From contig MUZD01000006.1 of assembly GCA_002155105.1 (NCBI GenBank), positions 124,001 to 188,000 of the forward strand: DNA of 64,000 nucleotides. The letters run 5' to 3'. The notes under the pieces are model-generated. The model worked only from the letters and a program-made list of their open reading frames with translations. It did not search any database and was not told where the DNA came from. Made by a program: the position numbers and the translations under genes. The stretch comes from Sedimentibacter sp. SX930 (lineage in GTDB: Bacteria > Bacillota > Bacilli > Lactobacillales > Aerococcaceae). Of the stretch, positions 1-8,264 are shown piece after piece (within the stretch, counting starts at the first letter, position 1; each line of letters opens with the position of its first letter).

Positions 1-515
1 AGAGGAATCACAACTGAGATAATCGGCGTCCAGACTATATCAGTACCGCTTGATAAGGAATAAACCAACAGAGGGACAGCAGGCACACAAAACACACCCG
101 CTAAACCAAATGCCAATGCATCGTCTTTTTCTGACAAGTCTTTAACCAGAGCCATATACAACGCTGGATTTGTACTGGTAAGAACGACAATAATCGCCAA
201 AGACGAAAGTCCGAGAATCGTTCCCCCACCCAAATACTTGATCATCAGGAATCCCAAGACATACGCTATCATAAATTTGATCACCAGTAACATGCCTTGT
301 TTTTTCATTATTTGAGCCAAGCTTTTAACATCCAAACCCATAGCTGAGACAAAACATAAAAATCCTACAATATAGTTGGTTCCCTGAGCGGAGAAAAAAG
401 CTTGGCTAATCGATCCTACATAAAGCCCTTCCGGAAAAGCCGTGTTCAACAGCGCACTTAAAAACATCGGGATCAATAAAGTTCCTCCGGGAACTCTTCT
501 CATAAGTTTTAGCAT
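1..515 (-). CDS. kdgT: 2-keto-3-deoxygluconate permease family protein (partial)
   Basis: This is the N-terminal part of an integral membrane transporter that runs off the left edge of the window. The translation begins MLKLMRRVPGGTLLIPMFLS and continues with several hydrophobic segments. It includes the family-like stretch around VVLTSTNPALYMALVKDLSE, which resembles the DMTNGGLYA region of KdgT permeases that import 2-keto-3-deoxygluconate with protons. The ATG at 515 follows an AAGGAG site by about 8 bases, so the start is well supported. No pectin or uronate genes are visible beside it; they may lie outside the window. Family assignment is from remembered sequence pattern, and the exact substrate is inferred. 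Confidence 0.75.
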   Translation of the reverse strand, partial: MLKLMRRVPGGTLLIPMFLSALLNTAFPEGLYVGSISQAFFSAQGTNYIVGFLCFVSAMGLDVKSLAQIMKKQGMLLVIKFMIAYVLGFLMIKYLGGGTILGLSSLAIIVVLTSTNPALYMALVKDLSEKDDALAFGLAGVFCVPAVPLLVYSLSSGTDIVWTPIISVVIP

Positions 516-680
516 GACCCTTACTCCTTTGCCTGGCATATTTTTTGCTGTGCTTGAAAGTGTTCACTTTTGTTCCTGGAAATCTGTTCAACTTCATTTG
601 GTTCTGATCGTTGTATATGCTTACTTAAATTGTAGCATATCTCCTTTCATTCCTCATTTTTTCCATGCTTACGTTCATTC

Positions 681-733
681 AAAAAAAGGATCGGAACAAA
701 GTGTTTTTGATACACTTTGTTTCGATCCTTTTG
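681..733 (-). terminator. Rho-independent terminator after ilvD-DUF59
   Basis: A near-perfect 20-base inverted repeat (AAAGGATCGGAACAAAGTGT and its complement, one G-U pair) is followed on the minus strand by seven T. It sits directly after the DUF59 gene and before kdgT, separating the two transcripts. Confidence 0.85.
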
Positions 734-734
734 C

Positions 735-1079
735 TTATCTGCCTGGATTGATTCCAAGCGAAATGCGGCCGTAGCGGGTGATGCGATCCAGCACCCAGGC
801 CGGACTCCAGACGATTTTGATTTTGACCTCTGTGATGAACCCCAGCGGATCCAGCTGCTCATGGACCCCCTTCAAAATATGCTCCGAGCAAGAACAGCCG
901 GCACCCGTGAAGGTTAGGCGGATGTTGCAAACCCCTTCATCATCTAAATCGATGCCATAAATCAATCCGAGATTGACGATATCGAGGCCGATTTCCGTAT
1001 CCATGACGTTCATCAGTTTTTCTTCCAGTTCTTCCTTGTGCTGGCCCGCTTGACCAGTGTACGTGATGGCTTGTTCCAC
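735..1079 (-). CDS. DUF59/MIP18 family iron-sulfur assembly protein
   Basis: A 114-residue protein of the MIP18 (DUF59, SufT/PaaD-like) family, whose members help mature Fe-S proteins. Visible features are the leader DTEIGLDIVNLGLIYGIDLD and the cysteine-containing loop TGAGCSCSEHI, where the family normally has a TxPGCP-type site; here two cysteines are two residues apart. The start is a GTG at 1079, chosen because AAAGGAGGG lies 9 bases upstream and overlaps the ilvD stop codon; a longer reading would run into ilvD. It is co-transcribed with ilvD, an Fe-S enzyme, which suggests a role in loading or repairing that cluster. The family is fairly sure; the partner is inference. Confidence 0.8.
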   Translation of the reverse strand: MEQAITYTGQAGQHKEELEEKLMNVMDTEIGLDIVNLGLIYGIDLDDEGVCNIRLTFTGAGCSCSEHILKGVHEQLDPLGFITEVKIKIVWSPAWVLDRITRYGRISLGINPGR

Positions 1080-1095
1080 TATGCGGCACCCTCCT

Positions 1096-2808
1096 TTATT
1101 TTTCCTCAAATGGATTGCGGTTGAAAAAGTCGGTAACGGCACCTTTTGATGCGGATGACACGATGTGTGCATATTTACCCAGGACACCCCGTGTTTGCAA
1201 AGGCGGTAATACCAATTTTTCGCGTCGCTGAGCCAACTCTTCATCAGATACTTTCATCGTCAATTCACGCGTATCCTGGTCAATGATGACCGTATCATTC
1301 GTTTCCAGCAAGGCAATCGGGCCGCCGTCTTGTGCTTCCGGTGCGACATGCCCAACCACGAATCCATGTGAACCACCTGAAAAACGGCCATCTGTAATCA
1401 GGCACACTTTGATGCCTTTTCCTGAAATGATGCTCGATAAGGACAACATTTCTGGCATACCTGGCCCACCTTTTGGCCCGACAAAGCGGACAACCACCAC
1501 GTCACCGTCAACAATCTCTCCGTTCAGCGTCGCTTCGATCGCCGCTTCTTCGGTGTTGAAAACCTTCGCCGGCCCTTCATGGCGTCGTTCCTTCAGCCCG
1601 GAAACTTTTACGACAGCGCCATCAGGAGCAAGATTGCCTTTCAGGACAATCAACGGACCATCTTTGCGTTTGGGATTTTCAAGCGTCATAACCACGTCCT
1701 GACCTTCTGCTAAAGGTGCTACATTTTCCAAGTTTTCCGCCAGTGTCTTTCCGGTTACGGTCAAACAGTCACCGTGCAACAAGCCGTTATCAAGCAAGTA
1801 TTTTTGAACGGCGGGTACCCCTCCGACATTGTATAGATCTTGGAAGACATATTTTCCCGAAGGTTTCAGATTTGCCAAATGCGGTACCCGTTTTTGGATA
1901 TCATTGAAGTCCTCAATCGCAAAGTCCACCTCAGCGGCATGGGCAATCGCCAATATATGCAAGATGGCATTAGTCGATCCGCCCAATGCCATCGTGATCA
2001 CCACGGCATTCTCTAGAGATTTACGCGTGATGATGTCGCGCGGACGGATATTTTTTTCAATCAAGCCGATGATTGCTTCTCCTGCCTCGAAGACATCTTT
2101 CAATTTATCACCGGTTGCCGCAGGGTTTGACGATGATCCTGGCAAGCTCAGCCCCATTGTTTCGATTGCCGATGCCATTGTGTTGGCCGTATACATCCCG
2201 CCGCAAGCCCCTGGTCCAGGACAGGCGTTGCATTCGATCGCCCGTACTTCTTCTTCCGTCATTTCGCCGTTGTTCCACTTTCCGATGGCTTCAAAAACGG
2301 ATACGAGATCGATGTCATTGCCATCCTCATCTTGCCCCGGAGCAATCGTGCCCCCATAAACAAAAATGGATGGAATGTTCGCATTGGCCATCGCGATGAC
2401 AGAGCCCGGCATGTTCTTGTCGCAGCCGCCGATGCTGATGAATGCGTCCAGATTTTGCCCGCCGACCGCAATTTCGATTGAGTCCGCAATCAGATCGCGC
2501 GAAGGCAACGAATAGCTCATTCCCGGTGTGCCCATGGCGATGCCGTCCGAAACGGTCACTGTCGTAAACTGGATCGGCCAACCGCGCTGCTTTTTGATGC
2601 CGTCTTTTGCGATTGCAGCCAGGTCATTCAAGTGTATATTGCAAGGTGTGTTCTCAGCCCAAGTGCTGATCACTCCTACCATAGGCTTTTTAAAGTCTTC
2701 GTCATGCATCCCTGTCGCGCGCAGCATCGCACGGTTCGGCGACTTCACAACCCCATCGTAAACGAAGCTGTTGATGCGTAAATCTTTTTTGTTTTTTGCA
2801 TTATCCAT
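1096..2808 (-). CDS. ilvD: dihydroxy-acid dehydratase
   Basis: This enzyme dehydrates dihydroxyacids to 2-keto acids in valine, leucine and isoleucine synthesis. The 570-residue length is normal. Fe-S ligand cysteines are recognisable in [16 protein letters not shown] and [17 protein letters not shown]. The C-terminal signature is [21 protein letters not shown] at 2808 is preferred over the upstream TTG at 2814 because the GGGGGG site sits about 8 bases before the ATG but only 2 before the TTG. No ilvB, ilvC or leu genes are adjacent, so it is a solitary pathway gene here, paired only with the DUF59 gene downstream. Confidence 0.95.
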   Translation of the reverse strand: MDNAKNKKDLRINSFVYDGVVKSPNRAMLRATGMHDEDFKKPMVGVISTWAENTPCNIHLNDLAAIAKDGIKKQRGWPIQFTTVTVSDGIAMGTPGMSYSLPSRDLIADSIEIAVGGQNLDAFISIGGCDKNMPGSVIAMANANIPSIFVYGGTIAPGQDEDGNDIDLVSVFEAIGKWNNGEMTEEEVRAIECNACPGPGACGGMYTANTMASAIETMGLSLPGSSSNPAATGDKLKDVFEAGEAIIGLIEKNIRPRDIITRKSLENAVVITMALGGSTNAILHILAIAHAAEVDFAIEDFNDIQKRVPHLANLKPSGKYVFQDLYNVGGVPAVQKYLLDNGLLHGDCLTVTGKTLAENLENVAPLAEGQDVVMTLENPKRKDGPLIVLKGNLAPDGAVVKVSGLKERRHEGPAKVFNTEEAAIEATLNGEIVDGDVVVVRFVGPKGGPGMPEMLSLSSIISGKGIKVCLITDGRFSGGSHGFVVGHVAPEAQDGGPIALLETNDTVIIDQDTRELTMKVSDEELAQRREKLVLPPLQTRGVLGKYAHIVSSASKGAVTDFFNRNPFEEK

Positions 2809-2957
2809 TCCCAAAGCCCCCCGTATTTTTTATGAGTAAATGGTACTTACTATTAATCGAATTTTAACATTTTTGTACACAAAAGACTATCAGGGTCCCT
2901 CCGTAATTAAGTATTGGACGGGAAACCATCCATATTTCCGGGGTAAAAGTGGAGTCC

Positions 2958-3707
2958 TCAATTTATAATTTCGCCTTTATTATCGGCCAATTTTTCTTGC
3001 CACCGACGAAGGTCCTCAGGCGTCTGCCGCAACCACTCTGTTGCTTCGCCGACAATTTTTAAAGGTTCTTGTGAGCGGTAGGAACGTGTCAGATTTCCCG
3101 GGAATTTCTTGTCTGTAACATTTGGGTCGTTCTCAAATTCCCCTGTCGGTTCTACGATATAAACGCGTTCATTGCAATCACCTTTTGCTAATGCGGCTGC
3201 AAGTCCCGCACCACTGACCAAGGCCGTGAAATAAATGTGGTTCATTTTAAGTCCGGATTTGTAATTCGATTCCTCCTTTGCGGTCAGCAGATCACCAACC
3301 CGCAAATCTGCTTTTGTCCCATGAAAAAAAGGGCCTGGATCAGAAGGCGTAAGCTTATACGAATTTGATAGTTCGTAATTCTCTTTTGCCTTGTCAGGAT
3401 CGGATAACGCCTCATAGCATTTCGCAATGTTCAAATATAACGTTGGAAAAGCGCTCTTAACCGCCTCATCGTTCACTTTCAGCGCAAACCGCAAAGAGGT
3501 TTCGAACCATTTTAATTTTTCCGAACTATTTTTTTGATGTCTGGCTACAAAATAAGCCGAAATAAATTTTTCAAAATCGTCTGTTGCTTCACTCCAGGCT
3601 TTTAGAAACAGCAAGCTTGCCTCTTCAGGTTTGCCGCTGTCTTCCATGCCCATCCCCTGAAGGAGTAGTTGAATGATTTTGTTGTTCGGATTAAATTGAT
3701 TATCCAT
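2958..3707 (-). CDS. arr: TPR-fused rifampin ADP-ribosyltransferase (Arr)
   Basis: Residues about 125-245 match the Arr family, which inactivates rifamycins by ADP-ribosylation using NAD. Signature pieces are FFHGTKADLRVGDLL, HIYFTA, RVYIVEPTGEFENDPNVTDK and KFPGNLTRSYRS. By position, His129, Tyr159 and Asp194 correspond to the catalytic residues described for Arr-ms (His, Tyr, Asp). Classical Arr proteins are about 140 residues; this one has roughly 120 extra N-terminal residues rich in helices with a tetratricopeptide-like spacing (LYLNIAKCYEALSDPDKAKENYELS). The ATG at 3707 has GAGGTG 7 bases upstream. The Arr domain is confident; rifampin as the natural substrate is not shown. Confidence 0.88.
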   Translation of the reverse strand: MDNQFNPNNKIIQLLLQGMGMEDSGKPEEASLLFLKAWSEATDDFEKFISAYFVARHQKNSSEKLKWFETSLRFALKVNDEAVKSAFPTLYLNIAKCYEALSDPDKAKENYELSNSYKLTPSDPGPFFHGTKADLRVGDLLTAKEESNYKSGLKMNHIYFTALVSGAGLAAALAKGDCNERVYIVEPTGEFENDPNVTDKKFPGNLTRSYRSQEPLKIVGEATEWLRQTPEDLRRWQEKLADNKGEIIN

Positions 3708-3839
3708 CTAATTTCACCTCTTCATTATTGAACGGCTAACGGGCCTATAATGATACCCTGCTCCTCAAAAAAACACTGCTTTTTGCAGCACATAAATGTA
3801 GATTACAAAAGCTATGAAAGTGAGAATGCTGACTCTTAC

Positions 3840-4559
3840 TCACTTTTTCTTCTCTCTTTTCATTGCCTCCTGCTTCATTGGCTTTGGCATTTTTTCAATA
3901 GCATATCTTAATGCAGTTCTGGGCATTGTGTCCCGCTTGCTTAACACATACTGGTATACCTCATCTTCATACTTGGTGCATAAGGACTTCAGCATCCAGC
4001 CATACCCTTTTTGCACCAAATCATCAGTATCCAATAATAAACTGTCGGCAATTTCAAAAATATCGTCTTTAAATAGACCCTTTTTGGCTGGTATGATAAG
4101 CGATACAGCTGACGCCCGCCTAACCCATCTGTTTTGGGATTTCGTCCAATCTTTTAATTTTTCTATATGCAACGGATACATTTCCAAGAATGTTCCAATA
4201 GTGTGGTTACATAAAGTATCACAAGTTGCCCAGTTGGTCACGTATTCATTTACCCATTTTTCAAACAGAGGAAAATCATCTTCAGTGTACTGCTTTTTGA
4301 TTGCATATGCCCAATTGCAGGCAATGAAAGCTTCCTCCATCATTCCGGAACTCCACAGTTGTTCGCATAAATCAAATATTTCTTTTTTGGAAAGCTTCTT
4401 GATGCTTTTAAATGCTTCTTTGGAAATTTTCGAGACTGTCATCGTTTTTACGCCATAAAATCTTACTTCTTCTTTAAAAAATCTTTTGCCGCTTTCCTTT
4501 GTCGTTTCGTCTGAATTATTGATTAGTTCCTGACTTACCTGTTCGATTATGTTAGACAT
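3840..4559 (-). CDS. DNA alkylation repair protein (AlkD-like HEAT repeat)
   Basis: A 239-residue all-helical protein of the AlkC/AlkD-like HEAT-repeat family, whose members excise alkylated bases without base flipping. Family-like features are the NRWVRRASAVSLI helix after a WTKSQ motif and the segment LLDTDDLVQKGYGWMLKSLC (the family KGxGWxLR signature). ATG at 4559 is used because AGAGGG lies 9 bases upstream; ten residues further upstream lack support. It stands alone between arr and rlmH on the same strand, with its own upstream terminator boundary. Family is confident, enzymatic specificity is not tested. Confidence 0.85.
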   Translation of the reverse strand: MSNIIEQVSQELINNSDETTKESGKRFFKEEVRFYGVKTMTVSKISKEAFKSIKKLSKKEIFDLCEQLWSSGMMEEAFIACNWAYAIKKQYTEDDFPLFEKWVNEYVTNWATCDTLCNHTIGTFLEMYPLHIEKLKDWTKSQNRWVRRASAVSLIIPAKKGLFKDDIFEIADSLLLDTDDLVQKGYGWMLKSLCTKYEDEVYQYVLSKRDTMPRTALRYAIEKMPKPMKQEAMKREKKK

Positions 4560-4688
4560 AGCCCACCACCCTCTCAAACTTTTACCCAATCTTTTTTATC
4601 AGTACGTTGAAGTAAAAACATTTCGCTTCATTATCTCAACACCGGTGAATTTAATCAATATGTTGTAATTATCATTTTTTAAGTAAAA

Positions 4689-4724
4689 AAAAACGAAAAA
4701 CTTAACTCAAAATTTTTCGTTTTT
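4689..4724 (-). terminator. terminator after rlmH
   Basis: A perfect 12-bp inverted repeat (AAAAACGAAAAA / TTTTTCGTTTTT) flanks an inner loop and has A and T runs on both sides, so it can work in either direction. It lies between the end of rlmH and the start of the alkD-like gene. Confidence 0.8.
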
Positions 4725-4788
4725 CCAGTTCTATTCTGTTGCTTAACAAACGTGTTGTCAGTGTTGTAAAAGTGCTCCTCAAAAAACC

Positions 4789-5268
4789 TCATTTATGATA
4801 TGCATGCCCATGGATAATCCGGAACGCGCGGTAGATCTGTTCGACGAGCACGAGGCGCATGAGTTGGTGCGGGTAAGTCAGTTTTCCGAAAGAGATGTGT
4901 TGGTTGGCGCGGGACAGGACAGCTTGGCTGAGGCCGAGCGAGCCGCCGATGATGAAGACGATGTCGCTTTTGCCGGAGGTGCCGAGTTTGTCGATTTCGT
5001 TGGCGAATTCCACTGAATCGTACTGTTTACCCTGGATTGCCATAGCGAAGACGTAGCTCTGTTCCGGGATTTTCGCGAGGATCTTTTCACCTTCTTTGTC
5101 CTTGATGATTTCCATCTCTTTATCGCTCAGGTTTTCGGGCGCTTTTTCGTCCCCGACCTCGATGATCTGCAGTTTGCAGTAGCTGCCGAGCCGTTTCGTG
5201 TATTCGGCAATCCCCTCCTTCAGATATTTCTCCTTCAGTTTTCCGACCGTGATGATTTTTATGTTCAT
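4789..5268 (-). CDS. rlmH: 23S rRNA pseudouridine-1915 N3-methyltransferase
   Basis: RlmH methylates pseudouridine 1915 in helix 69 of 23S rRNA. The 159-residue product begins [20 protein letters not shown] and ends with the conserved [11 protein letters not shown] tail. The SPOUT-fold cofactor loop [10 protein letters not shown] is present. The ATG at 5268 is preceded by AAAGGAG with good spacing; the longer upstream reading is unsupported. In streptococci and relatives rlmH lies near htrA, parB and dnaA; here ktrBA and a DnaA-box cluster separate it from htrA. Confidence 0.95.
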   Translation of the reverse strand: MNIKIITVGKLKEKYLKEGIAEYTKRLGSYCKLQIIEVGDEKAPENLSDKEMEIIKDKEGEKILAKIPEQSYVFAMAIQGKQYDSVEFANEIDKLGTSGKSDIVFIIGGSLGLSQAVLSRANQHISFGKLTYPHQLMRLVLVEQIYRAFRIIHGHAYHK

Positions 5269-5515
5269 TGGATTTCGCTCCTTTTTGTTCTCATCTACTA
5301 TCCTATGGGAACAAGTGCGATTTCGCAACCGTCTATTTTTTCTGACGGCTTGTTGACGGAAATATATCTAGGATTCCCTGTTTATCTTATTATTAACCAA
5401 CATGGTTGTACAGTCTTATTATAATATGAAGAAAAGTGCAATTTTCGTCTGAAAAAGGCATGAAAATCAGTTGCTTTTTTCTGTAAATGATTTAAGATAC
5501 TGTTATGCTTTTGAG

Positions 5516-5543
5516 TTGCTTAATCATGCAGTAGCATTATAAT
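5516..5543 (+). promoter_or_regulatory. probable sigma-A promoter of ktrBA
   Basis: A -35 TTGCTT and a perfect -10 TATAAT are separated by 16 bases, about 50 bases before the ktrB start. The rest of the 5269-5594 gap between divergent rlmH and ktrB is AT-rich and shows no other clear element. Confidence 0.65.
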
Positions 5544-5594
5544 GAAGTTACAAATCCTATTCGCATGCTATTTGAGAGGAGAATTGGAACCATT

Positions 5595-6974
5595 GTGTTA
5601 AAGAAATTTTCGAGTTGGTCTGTTTCGCAAAAGATCGCAACAAGCTTTGCTTTTGTCATATTTACCGGATCAATTTTATTGACGCTGCCGATCAGTCAGC
5701 TGCCCACTTCGAATGCAACCTATTTCGACAACTTATTCACTGCTATATCGATGGTGTGCGTGACCGGCCTATTCACCGAATCTGTCCATGATTCCTACAC
5801 CATCTTCGGCCAAGTCGTTGGGATGGCCCTGATGCAGATTGGGGGCTTGGGGTTGATGACCTTGATCGCTTCCGTCATCACGCGCCTGAAAGGCAGGATG
5901 GGACTGAAAAACCGACTGGCCGTTCAGGAAGGGATCAACCGCGGGGATGCGCGCGGCTTCAAGGAATATCTTTCGGATATCCTTAAGTATACCGCCGTCA
6001 TCGAATTGACCGGTTTCCTTCTGCTTTCCATCCGCTTTGTGCCGGAAATGGGATGGTCGCTTGGCCTGTTCACTTCCCTGTTCCTGGCGATATCCGCATT
6101 CTGTAATGCCGGATTCGATCCGATGGGAAATGTCAGTCTCGTCGATTATGTCCATGACCCGTTGGTGAACTATGTCATCACCTCGCTCATCATCCTGGGG
6201 GGCATCGGTTTCTCAGTCTGGTTCGATGTATCGAAAAGCGTAAAATGCTATTTTGGCAAAAAATGCAGACCTAGCCTGAAAGTCTTTTTCCGTGGCCTGT
6301 CGTTGCATAGCCGCCTTGCTGTCAGCGTTTCGCTTGTTATCATCCTTGTTGGTCTTGTCTTCTTTGTTGCGGTTGAATACAATAACCCGAACTCAATCGG
6401 AACATTCACCTTCCCGCAAAAACTTATGGCCGGTTATTTCCAGACCGTCACCATGCGTACAGCCGGTTTCGCGACAATCGACTATACGACCGTTTATCCT
6501 TTTACACTCTTCTGGTTTGTGTTGACCATGTTTGTCGGTGGTTCTCCAGGGGGTACCGCGGGCGGTCTGAAAACTACGACATTCGCAATCATCTTCCTGA
6601 CACTCTACAACGAGTTGCGCGGACAGAGCAATGTGAATATCGCGAACCATACAATCAGTCGCCAGCAAGTCCGTCAGGCTTTCGTCATCTTTATGGCGCT
6701 GCTGGGAACTTTGATTCTCGGTACAAGCGTATTGAGTATCCTGAATCCTGAAGTAGATTTCATTTACATTCTTTTTGAAGCAGTCTCTGCGCTTGCGACG
6801 GTGGGCGTCAGCGCCAATCTTACCCCTACTCTAGGGGAATTGAGCCAATCCGTGATTATGGTACTGATGTTCGCAGGGCGTATCGGACCGATCACAATGT
6901 TGGACAGCCTAGTCAGACGCACGCAGAAAGTCCATGATGTTGAATTTTCTAAAGGAACTATCCTAATCGGATAA
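5595..6974 (+). CDS. ktrB: potassium uptake channel subunit KtrB
   Basis: KtrB is the sodium-dependent K+-translocating membrane subunit of the Ktr system (TrkH/HKT family). The 459-residue protein has four membrane-pore-membrane repeats, each with its selectivity-filter glycine visible: VCVTGLF, AFCNAGFD, MRTAGFATI and LATVGVSAN. The GTG at 5595 is preferred: AGGAG lies 13 bases upstream, while the ATG at 5565 would put that site inside the gene. The spacing is a little long, so the start has some doubt. ktrA follows 24 bases later, forming the usual KtrAB pair. Confidence 0.93.
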   Translation: MLKKFSSWSVSQKIATSFAFVIFTGSILLTLPISQLPTSNATYFDNLFTAISMVCVTGLFTESVHDSYTIFGQVVGMALMQIGGLGLMTLIASVITRLKGRMGLKNRLAVQEGINRGDARGFKEYLSDILKYTAVIELTGFLLLSIRFVPEMGWSLGLFTSLFLAISAFCNAGFDPMGNVSLVDYVHDPLVNYVITSLIILGGIGFSVWFDVSKSVKCYFGKKCRPSLKVFFRGLSLHSRLAVSVSLVIILVGLVFFVAVEYNNPNSIGTFTFPQKLMAGYFQTVTMRTAGFATIDYTTVYPFTLFWFVLTMFVGGSPGGTAGGLKTTTFAIIFLTLYNELRGQSNVNIANHTISRQQVRQAFVIFMALLGTLILGTSVLSILNPEVDFIYILFEAVSALATVGVSANLTPTLGELSQSVIMVLMFAGRIGPITMLDSLVRRTQKVHDVEFSKGTILIG

Positions 6975-6998
6975 TAGCAAAGAGGAGCGTATCTACAT

Positions 6999-7667
6999 AT
7001 GAGTAAATTGGTTGGAATTTTGGGGCTTGGTATTTTCGGATCGACGATCGCAAAAACATTGAGTGAATTCGATTCGGATGTTATCGCTGTCGACAAGGAT
7101 CCTGAGAACGTGAACCGTCTGGAACCCTTCATCACAAAAGGCATCATCGGGGACGTAACCGATCTCGCCTTGTTGGAATCGATCGGACTTGCCGACTGCG
7201 ATGTGGTCGTGATCGCTACCGGTACCGTATTAGAAGCAAGCGTGCTGGCCGTCATGAACTGCAAAAAACTTGGCATCAAGCATATCATCGCAAAAGCCAA
7301 AAACAAAAATTATCGTGAGGTTTTGGAGGCGATCGGTGCCGACACTGTCATCCTTCCTGAAAAAGAAACCGGGATGCGCGTCGCCAAAAACATCCTCCGT
7401 ACAAACATTGAAGATGTGGTGAACTTGGATGACCAGACTTCAATCATCGAATTCTATCCTCCAGCTAAATGGGTGGGCAGAACGCTGGGTGATTTGGATC
7501 TGCGCAACAAGTACGACATCAACATCATCGGCCTCCGCAAACACCGCGGTGAGCACCTGAACGTATCCTTCTCGGGCGATTATATTGTGGACAAAGATAT
7601 CGTGCTTGTGGGCATCACTGAATCTGATGTTTTTGAACGTTATGACTATTTGAACCAACTGACTTGA
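6999..7667 (+). CDS. ktrA: potassium uptake regulatory subunit KtrA
   Basis: KtrA is the cytosolic RCK ring that gates KtrB. Residues 1-130 form a Rossmann RCK_N domain with GILGLGIFGSTIA and the acidic VIAVDKD end that binds adenine nucleotides. Residues 140-222 form an RCK_C domain, the site that binds c-di-AMP in studied Gram-positive KtrA proteins. The ATG at 6999 has AGAGGAGCG upstream. A strong terminator follows immediately. A c-di-AMP-binding CbpA-like protein is encoded 16 kb away, so c-di-AMP control of K+ uptake is plausible here by inference. Confidence 0.94.
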   Translation: MSKLVGILGLGIFGSTIAKTLSEFDSDVIAVDKDPENVNRLEPFITKGIIGDVTDLALLESIGLADCDVVVIATGTVLEASVLAVMNCKKLGIKHIIAKAKNKNYREVLEAIGADTVILPEKETGMRVAKNILRTNIEDVVNLDDQTSIIEFYPPAKWVGRTLGDLDLRNKYDINIIGLRKHRGEHLNVSFSGDYIVDKDIVLVGITESDVFERYDYLNQLT

Positions 7668-7674
7668 TTTATCA

Positions 7675-7706
7675 CAGCATCCCGTTTTTGGGATGCTGTT
7701 TTTTTG
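7675..7706 (+). terminator. terminator after ktrBA
   Basis: A perfect 9-bp stem (CAGCATCCC / GGGATGCTG) with a six-base loop is followed by seven T on the plus strand, a few bases after the ktrA stop. Confidence 0.92.
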
Positions 7707-7760
7707 CTTTTATGATCGGAATCAGCTTTTTGGTACATAGGTTTTGGATTTCGGCTTTGG

Positions 7761-8112
7761 TTATACCCACTTCACACACCCAACTCACACCTTATCCACA
7801 AAAGTTATGCACATGTACACACGTTCCCCCGTTATCTAGTGGTAGCAATATTTTTGGACACATCATCTTGATTATCCTTAAAACGAATTATCCTCCTACC
7901 AGCACAGTTATGCACATGCCCTGTTGAGCAAGCGAATCGTTAAAAACTCCTTATTCACCAACGATTAATCACTACTTTTCACATGTAGGCACATTTTTAT
8001 GCACAGGTTTATCCGTTTCCTGTGGATAACTCCCATTTTCAGAAAGCACCGCTCCCATCATCATTTACGCGTTTTGCACACAAAAACTTTTTTTCCACAG
8101 AAATTATCCACA
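7761..8112. other. oriC: DnaA-box cluster, possible replication origin
   Basis: Six perfect TTATNCACA boxes lie in about 320 bases: 7792-7800, 7805-7813, 7908-7916 and 7997-8005 (plus), 8021-8029 (minus) and 8104-8112 (plus). One-mismatch boxes occur at 7761, 7951, 8072 and 8091. The stretch between the ktrA terminator and the htrA terminator has no convincing gene. Chance would give about 0.01 such boxes here. The htrA-rlmH neighbourhood is origin-proximal in related cocci. However, no dnaA or parB is adjacent, and genes on both sides run mostly on the minus strand, so a DnaA-titrating or ancestral origin site is also possible. Confidence 0.75.
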
Positions 8113-8190
8113 CTCATGTGGATTTCTGCTCTTTCCGGATCCAATCCCCTTCCTAGCCTCCTGTCACCAACAACTACAGATCACAAATCC

Positions 8191-8236
8191 AAAACACCCC
8201 GCGCAGCTGCTCTCAAGAGCCGCCATGCGGGGTGTT
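8191..8236 (-). terminator. terminator after htrA
   Basis: AACACCCCGC at 8193 pairs with GCGGGGTGTT ending at 8236. The minus-strand reading then enters TTTT, so it serves the htrA transcript and bounds the DnaA-box region. Confidence 0.75.
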
Positions 8237-8264
8237 CAACATTACATTCATTTATCTTTTCAGC

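Noticed and set aside
442-917. Plus-strand ORFs near the left edge
   Set aside because: They are antisense shadows of kdgT and the DUF59 gene and overlap a terminator.
3768-3793. CTGC-AAAAA-GCAG hairpin with T run upstream of arr
   Set aside because: Only four firm base pairs; too weak to call a terminator.
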